10,321 nucleotides of DNA from Oscillospiraceae bacterium (lineage in GTDB: Bacteria; Bacillota; Clostridia; Oscillospirales; Acutalibacteraceae): assembly GCA_029013165.1 (NCBI GenBank), contig JAQXMV010000056.1, positions 1 through 10,321 on the forward strand. Direction: 5' to 3'. Below the pieces are notes generated by a model that was not told the origin of the DNA, ran no database searches, and worked only from the letters and a program-made list of their open reading frames with translations. A program made the translations under genes and the position numbers. Every line of letters starts with the position of its first letter. The stretch's first letter is position 1. Positions 7,253 through 10,321 of the stretch are shown one piece after another.

Positions 7253-8302
7253 TCACATAAATAGTGTCAGTATGCTTTCCGTTGACCAACAGGGCAGCGT
7301 ATAACTGTATTCGGCAAAGCGCGCAAGATTTTCGGCGCTGTATTCCGTTTCCTCGGAATAGGCGGCACAAAGGGCGGCATAGCTTTCAAGGTCGGGCGCT
7401 TTCGCCGCGGTAAAGCTTTCCGCAAGAAAAATCAGACTCACTGCCATGAACTTCACTTTGGAGAGAATATCCTCGTCAAAGACGCCGCCGAGAAAGTGGC
7501 GCCAGATGAAATAGACCGCCGCGCCTCTGAGATAAGTCTCATTTTCTGCGGTAAAAAAGGCGCGGCCGCCTCTTTTTTCTGCCGTTGAGAGCACTCGGCT
7601 CAGTAGTTTCTCCCAGCGCGGACCGATGCTCTCCATGTCGCCGAAAGGCTTCAGAACTTCCCAAAGGCTGACGGAGCTTTCTTTCACGGGATAGCCGCTG
7701 ACATTTGGAAGAGCAAGGGGCAAATATTCGCCTGCGTTTATTTTTTCCTGGAGCCTTTCGGCATAAAGAAGTATATCCGTCAGGGCCGAAGCGAGACTGC
7801 GGCTTCTGTCTCTCAGTCGGGTGAGAATTTCAGACCGGGCAAAAGACAGCATGGCATAGAGCTCCTCACTGTAAACAATGTCTTCGCAGACCTCATCGGT
7901 TTCCAGCGCGAGGATTTCACTGTCGCCGCCGGAAAGAAGAATGAGCTTAGCCGCCTCTTCACAGCACATACCGACGCCGCCCTCCTTGACCGAGCCGTAC
8001 CATTCATAATAGCGGGGATGCTCGGCGCAGATGCGGCAGAGCTTATCATGGCCGAGATGAATGATAATATCGCACAGACCGTCCTGCCTGAGAAAGGGAC
8101 AGCGGTCATTTTTCAGCCGAAAGGAAGTTTCCTCGCCGAAGTCGATGTTTGCTCTGAGCTCTTCTCCGAATGAACCTGGCAGATTGGCGTAATAGTCGGC
8201 GGTGTCGGCGTCAATATCAATTTCCCAGCCGGCGCAGCAGGTGTGGCGGCATTGATCGGCGGCGCATTTGAAAGAGATAAAATAATCCGGAACTTTTAGC
8301 AT
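7253..8302 (-). CDS. FliB-like flagellin lysine-N-methylase family (YkgJ-type Cys cluster)
   Basis: This 349-residue cytoplasmic protein has the cysteine pattern of the FliB family, whose Salmonella member methylates lysines of flagellin. The N-terminus holds VPDYFISFKCAADQC and HTCC (C13, C18, C22, C23). CPFLRQDGLC follows (C68, C77), then CRICAEHPR (C89, C92), and GMCCEEAAKL (C113, C114). The clusters suggest metal or Fe-S binding. The C-terminal two thirds are helical and less conserved. Start choice: tandem ATGs at 8305 and 8302 follow GGTGA; I take 8302 because the family begins M-x-x-VP, and 8305 would add one Met. The frame opens at a GTG (8332) without a ribosome site. No flagellar gene is in the window, so the substrate here is unknown and many such genes may modify other proteins. 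Confidence 0.85.
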   Translation of the reverse strand: MLKVPDYFISFKCAADQCRHTCCAGWEIDIDADTADYYANLPGSFGEELRANIDFGEETSFRLKNDRCPFLRQDGLCDIIIHLGHDKLCRICAEHPRYYEWYGSVKEGGVGMCCEEAAKLILLSGGDSEILALETDEVCEDIVYSEELYAMLSFARSEILTRLRDRSRSLASALTDILLYAERLQEKINAGEYLPLALPNVSGYPVKESSVSLWEVLKPFGDMESIGPRWEKLLSRVLSTAEKRGGRAFFTAENETYLRGAAVYFIWRHFLGGVFDEDILSKVKFMAVSLIFLAESFTAAKAPDLESYAALCAAYSEETEYSAENLARFAEYSYTLPCWSTESILTLFM

Positions 8303-8322
8303 CATATGTATCACCGGTAAAA

Positions 8323-8351
8323 AATATATCACAGCCGTTGCCGAATTGCAA
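8323..8351 (-). promoter_or_regulatory. Promoter of the FliB-like gene
   Basis: On the minus strand: TTGCAA (8346-8351), 17 bases, and TATATT (8323-8328) preceded by TGA, an extended -10. The start near 8316 would leave a very short leader of about 12 bases, with GGTGA almost at the RNA 5' end. Confidence 0.55.
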
Positions 8352-8417
8352 CAGGAAGAGAAAAGCCCTCTGTATTCCGGAAATTAAAAAAGTTTACATT
8401 TTACTTCTTCCTCGGCT

Positions 8418-8447
8418 TTGACTTGCGTGCGGACGATATGCTATAAT
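8418..8447 (+). promoter_or_regulatory. Promoter of the LCP-like gene
   Basis: TTGACT (8418-8423), 18 bases, and a perfect TATAAT (8442-8447) preceded by TGC, forming an extended -10. The start near 8454 gives a leader of about 57 bases. It contains the perfect 12-bp palindrome AATTATATAATT (8475-8486), which might be an operator, and the ribosome site AGGTGA (8499-8504). Confidence 0.8.
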
Positions 8448-8510
8448 ATAAACATGAAACCAAGAACTTTCCTTAATTATATAATTTTGATATATCATAG
8501 GTGAATCTAT

Positions 8511-9389
8511 ATGAAAAAAAAGATCGTTACGGCCGCAAACGGCGTGATGGATAAGATAAACAGTATCGCCTTTCTGAAAAAGACGCCGGAAAAAAAGTCC
8601 GTTGTCATTGCTTTTGGCCTGCTCATTGTTGTGATTGCTCTGGTTTCCGGGGCTTTTGTTCTAGCGGAAAAGCGCGGTGATGAGGGGCAGACCACGGCTT
8701 CTGCGGAAAGCTCCTTTGCGGTGAAATCCGCCGCAGACTATAAGGAGCTCAAGGCGAACTTTCTCTTTGTGCTGAACGATGAGGATGTGATCAAGCTGCT
8801 GTGCGCTGTGCGTCTCAACAGTGATCAGGGTACGGCCCGTGTGGCTTTCATTGATCCCAATACCCAGTGTACGGTCAATAATATCGGCGGCAGTATGCAC
8901 GATCATTTGCGTAACGGCGGCATCAAGGAACTGCTGTGGGCCGTGGGTGAATATGCTAATATCAGCATTGAGCGTTATATTATCGGTGATGAGGGCGATT
9001 TCACGGCGCTGATGCGCCACATGGGCGACATCGAAACATTTATCGAAGAAAATGTGGTTTATTCTCATGACGGACTGAGCTTTATTATTGAAAAAGGCGA
9101 TCAGGCTTTGACGCCGGATATGATGCTGAAATACTTTTTGTATTTGTGTGAAAACCAACCGGGGATGTGCCATAAGATTGCGGAGATGATGGCACTTTAT
9201 GCAGAGACGCTGTTTTTTGATGAGGACGGAAGTAAAATTGACAGTAGCTTTTCTGCGCTGATGAGCACCATGGAGACGAATATTTCCGCATTGGATCTGG
9301 CGGAATATAAGGCTACGGTGCTGGCGCTGGTGCAGTCGGATATTTTGTCCTCGGTGATCATCGAGGGTGATGTCAGCGCATTAAAATAA
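8511..9389 (+). CDS. Membrane-anchored LytR-CpsA-Psr (LCP)-like protein, probably degenerate
   Basis: This 292-residue protein has a basic cytoplasmic N-terminus (1-30), one membrane segment (about 31-52) and an external domain. Residues 84-215 follow the order of an LCP domain: FLFVLND (84-90), AVRLNSDQGTARVAFIDPNT (99-118) at the strand leading into the usual PRDT loop, an ELLWAVGEYANISIERYIIGDEGDFTALM-like stretch (140-168) matching the helix and the Y-hydrophobic-D-F segment, and EKGDQAL (194-200) where LCP proteins have DGEQALAY. LCP enzymes transfer wall polymers to peptidoglycan. Here the Arg of the PRDT motif (DPNT instead) and the later R-x-R are absent, and the protein stops soon after, so catalysis is doubtful. 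The homology is my reading of spacing and hydrophobic pattern, not a search result. The gene stands alone, divergent from the FliB-like gene, with AGGTGA 6 bases before ATG. Confidence 0.8.
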   Translation: MKKKIVTAANGVMDKINSIAFLKKTPEKKSVVIAFGLLIVVIALVSGAFVLAEKRGDEGQTTASAESSFAVKSAADYKELKANFLFVLNDEDVIKLLCAVRLNSDQGTARVAFIDPNTQCTVNNIGGSMHDHLRNGGIKELLWAVGEYANISIERYIIGDEGDFTALMRHMGDIETFIEENVVYSHDGLSFIIEKGDQALTPDMMLKYFLYLCENQPGMCHKIAEMMALYAETLFFDEDGSKIDSSFSALMSTMETNISALDLAEYKATVLALVQSDILSSVIIEGDVSALK

Positions 9390-9404
9390 AAATGTTTTAA
9401 AAGT

Positions 9405-9564
9405 AAAATCAAGTAAAGTTTCGGTCAAGCCTTTTCAAAGGCTTGCGGGGTCAAGGGGCAGAGCCCTTGTCGCGCTTCGCAAAGCGCGAAATGCCCTTAA
9501 CTGAAAAATGATAACTGCGCTGACGGCAGAAGAAAAAATACTTCATCAAGCGCAGGAAGGGAGG
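9405..9564 (+). repeat. Dispersed repeat A, copy 2
   Basis: This is the inverted counterpart of 12-171. It begins 16 bases after the LCP-like stop and reads away from that gene, as copy 1 does from its gene. Hairpins: CAAGCCTT/AAGGCTTG (9426-9445), AGGGGC/GCCCTT with loop AGA and one G-U pair, and TCGCGCTT/AAAGCGCGA with loop CGC or CGCA. The LCP-like gene has no terminator of its own before this element, so the repeat would form its 3' untranslated region. Confidence 0.88.
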
Positions 9565-9626
9565 AACGAGAAAAAATGCGGGGCATTTTTCCTCGTTCCG
9601 TGGGAAACCCTCGCCGGGGGTTTCCC
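9563..9626. repeat. Two adjacent long hairpins
   Basis: GGAACGAG plus AAAAATGC pair with GCATTTTT plus CTCGTTCC (9563-9599): 16 bp with a single A/C mismatch and a GGG loop. Two bases later GGGAAACCC (9602-9610) pairs with GGGTTTCCC (9618-9626), loop 7. Neither has a T-run after it, so these are not ordinary terminators. Confidence 0.75.
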
Positions 9627-9677
9627 GGTGAAAAGGGCAGATACTTTTTTGTAAAAGACGGACTTGACCGTCACGGT

Positions 9678-9705
9678 GGCGTTGCGTAGACAGCGCCGTT
9701 TTTTT
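9678..9705 (+). terminator. Intrinsic terminator in the gene-free stretch
   Basis: GGCGTTG (9678-9684) pairs with CAGCGCC (9691-9697, one G-U) around a 6-base loop, followed by G and seven T. It is the first good plus-strand terminator after the LCP-like gene, about 290 bases past its stop. Confidence 0.6.
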
Positions 9706-9804
9706 GTGCTTGTCCGGTGAGGTGATGTTCCGTTTTGGAGAAAACATAAACCATAGGTGGGGTTAGCACGCAAGAGAATCATTATTAGTAAGGTTGCCGC
9801 AGGC

Positions 9805-9825
9805 GGACACGGCGATGCCGTGTCC
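9805..9825. repeat. Perfect 9-bp hairpin
   Basis: GGACACGGC and GCCGTGTCC around loop GAT. Flanking CAGGC (9800-9804) and GCCTG (9831-9835) can lengthen the stem across a 5-base bulge. No T-run follows. Confidence 0.6.
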
Positions 9826-9849
9826 CTACTGCCTGTCAATCGCTCCGGG

Positions 9850-9945
9850 GTATTTTCGCCGAGTACGGTTTGTAGAATGATTTTTGTTTGTTTCTTGTAG
9901 GTGTGTTGTGTAAGTTGTTGCGCTTGCTTTCATCGGCGAAAATAC
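9850..9945. repeat. 13-bp inverted repeat, 70-base spacer
   Basis: GTATTTTCGCCGA (9850-9862) and TCGGCGAAAATAC (9933-9945) are exact complements. They may be ends of a small element or a long-range stem. Confidence 0.6.
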
Positions 9946-9987
9946 AGTCGCTCTGCGCGGTCTGCCGACAGTCGGGTGTTTTATATT

Positions 9988-10049
9988 GTGCCTTTTTGGC
10001 ACCTTTTCTTATCGGTGACGAGGGGGCCCACCGCTTCGCACCCCTCGTC
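9988..10049. repeat. Two hairpins, GTGCC/GGCAC and GACGAGGGG/CCCCTCGTC
   Basis: The first (9988-10002) has a TTTTT loop and is followed by CTTTTCTT, a weak terminator-like form on the plus strand. The second (10017-10025 with 10041-10049) has a perfect 9-bp stem around a 15-base loop. Confidence 0.5.
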
Positions 10050-10149
10050 TTGTTGGCGCTTTTTTGAGAGATGGAGAGGGGAGATAGCCGGTTAGTTGGG
10101 TTCGTTGGCGGTTTAGTTTTTTTGTAGGTGGAATTGGGGAGGAGGCAAG

Positions 10150-10301
10150 CCCGGCGGCGAAGCCGCCGGGGCGAGGGCGGCAGCCCTCGCGGCCCGCCGC
10201 GATAGCGGGGGGCTTGGCGCGCGCTGTCGCGCGCGCCAACGCGGCCCCGGCACTGAGCCTTTGGCTCAGTGACCGGGAAGCGCCCTGTAGGCGCTTCCCG
10301 G
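10150..10301 (+). repeat. Repeat B, copy 2, with two extra hairpins
   Basis: The first 89 bases (10150-10238) match copy 1 at 2381-2469 in the same orientation; I count 9 differences. Six are in loops (first loop GAA for TTC, last loop TGTC for GGGA) and three in the third stem, which here has one mismatch and one G-U. GCGGCCCCGGCA (10241-10252) is shared too. Copy 2 then goes on with CACTGAGCC/GGCTCAGTG (10251-10271, loop TTT) and a perfect 12-bp stem CCGGGAAGCGCC/GGCGCTTCCCGG (10273-10301, loop CTGTA), neither present in copy 1. The element may continue beyond the window. Confidence 0.85.
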
Positions 10302-10321
10302 CTGCGGCGCACAACCTGCGC

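Larger units (their letters stand above)
9390..10321. other. Gene-free stretch of stacked inverted repeats
   Basis: No credible gene lies between the LCP-like stop and the window end. The stretch holds, in order, repeat A copy 2, two abutting long hairpins (9563-9626), a terminator (9678-9705), hairpins at 9805-9825, 9988-10002 and 10017-10049, a 13-bp inverted repeat over 9850-9945, and repeat B copy 2 with two more hairpins. Minus-strand open frames at 9451-9839 and 9836-10314 have no ribosome site, run through the hairpins and are low in complexity; I reject them as genes. About 9706-9800 shows nothing. Confidence 0.7.

Noticed and set aside
9451..9839. Minus-strand open frames of 97-98 codons over repeat A copy 2
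   Set aside because: They overlap each other in different frames, cover inverted repeats, and lack a ribosome site or protein-like composition.
9836..10314. Minus-strand open frames of about 100-158 codons across the repeat B copy 2 region
   Set aside because: They are Arg/Pro/Ala-rich because they run through GC hairpins, have no ribosome site, and resemble in sequence the frames over repeat B copy 1. They are repeat translations, not genes.
1..10321. tRNA or rRNA genes
   Set aside because: I saw no cloverleaf-compatible segment with a T-arm GTTCGA-type motif and acceptor pairing, and no rRNA-like sequence.

Overview
The window looks like chromosomal DNA of a low-to-mid GC Gram-positive bacterium, most likely a gut Clostridia member (Oscillospiraceae/Ruminococcaceae-like). 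The basis is strong AAGGAG-type ribosome sites, sigma-A promoters (TTGaca/TATAAT), hairpin-plus-U terminators, a Gram-positive LCP-type envelope protein, and a secreted protein combining BspA-type leucine-rich repeats, cysteine modules and Fn3 domains. This placement is inferred from gene style; no rRNA or other phylogenetic marker beyond trpS is present.

Layout. 1-249: one copy of a ~160-bp dispersed repeat (repeat A) and the terminator of the first gene. 250-2103 (-): MFS transporter with an unusual ~120-residue extracytoplasmic insert. 2104-2751: divergent intergenic region with the MFS promoter, a GC-rich array of four abutting hairpins (repeat B, copy 1) and the promoter of the next gene. 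2752-3672 (+): membrane-anchored extracytoplasmic protein of unknown function with a Thr/Ser/Ala/Pro linker. 3673-3854: two convergent terminators. 3855-4886 (-): tryptophanyl-tRNA synthetase trpS with its own promoter and no T-box leader. 5082-7136 (-): secreted LRR/Cys-module/Fn3 protein. 7253-8302 (-): FliB-like cysteine-cluster protein. 8511-9389 (+): membrane-anchored, apparently degenerate LytR-CpsA-Psr (LCP) protein, divergent from the FliB-like gene. 9390-10321: over 900 bases with no credible gene, made of repeat A copy 2, several long inverted repeats, one good terminator, and repeat B copy 2 with extra hairpins running to the window edge.

The genes do not form one pathway. Most have their own recognisable promoter and/or terminator, so this looks like several short transcription units: one housekeeping gene (trpS), one transporter, and three proteins predicted to sit outside the membrane or be anchored in it. 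The FliB-like gene and the secreted LRR/Fn3 gene share a strand with a 116-base gap and may be co-transcribed.

The most unusual content is in the intergenic DNA. Repeat A occurs twice, about 91% identical without gaps, each time just downstream of a gene's 3' end and in the same orientation relative to that gene. Repeat B occurs twice as four hairpins with no spacer between them, and the copies differ mainly in the loops. This pattern fits a REP/MITE-like dispersed element family or a selected nucleic-acid structure. No dedicated new multi-gene system is evident.
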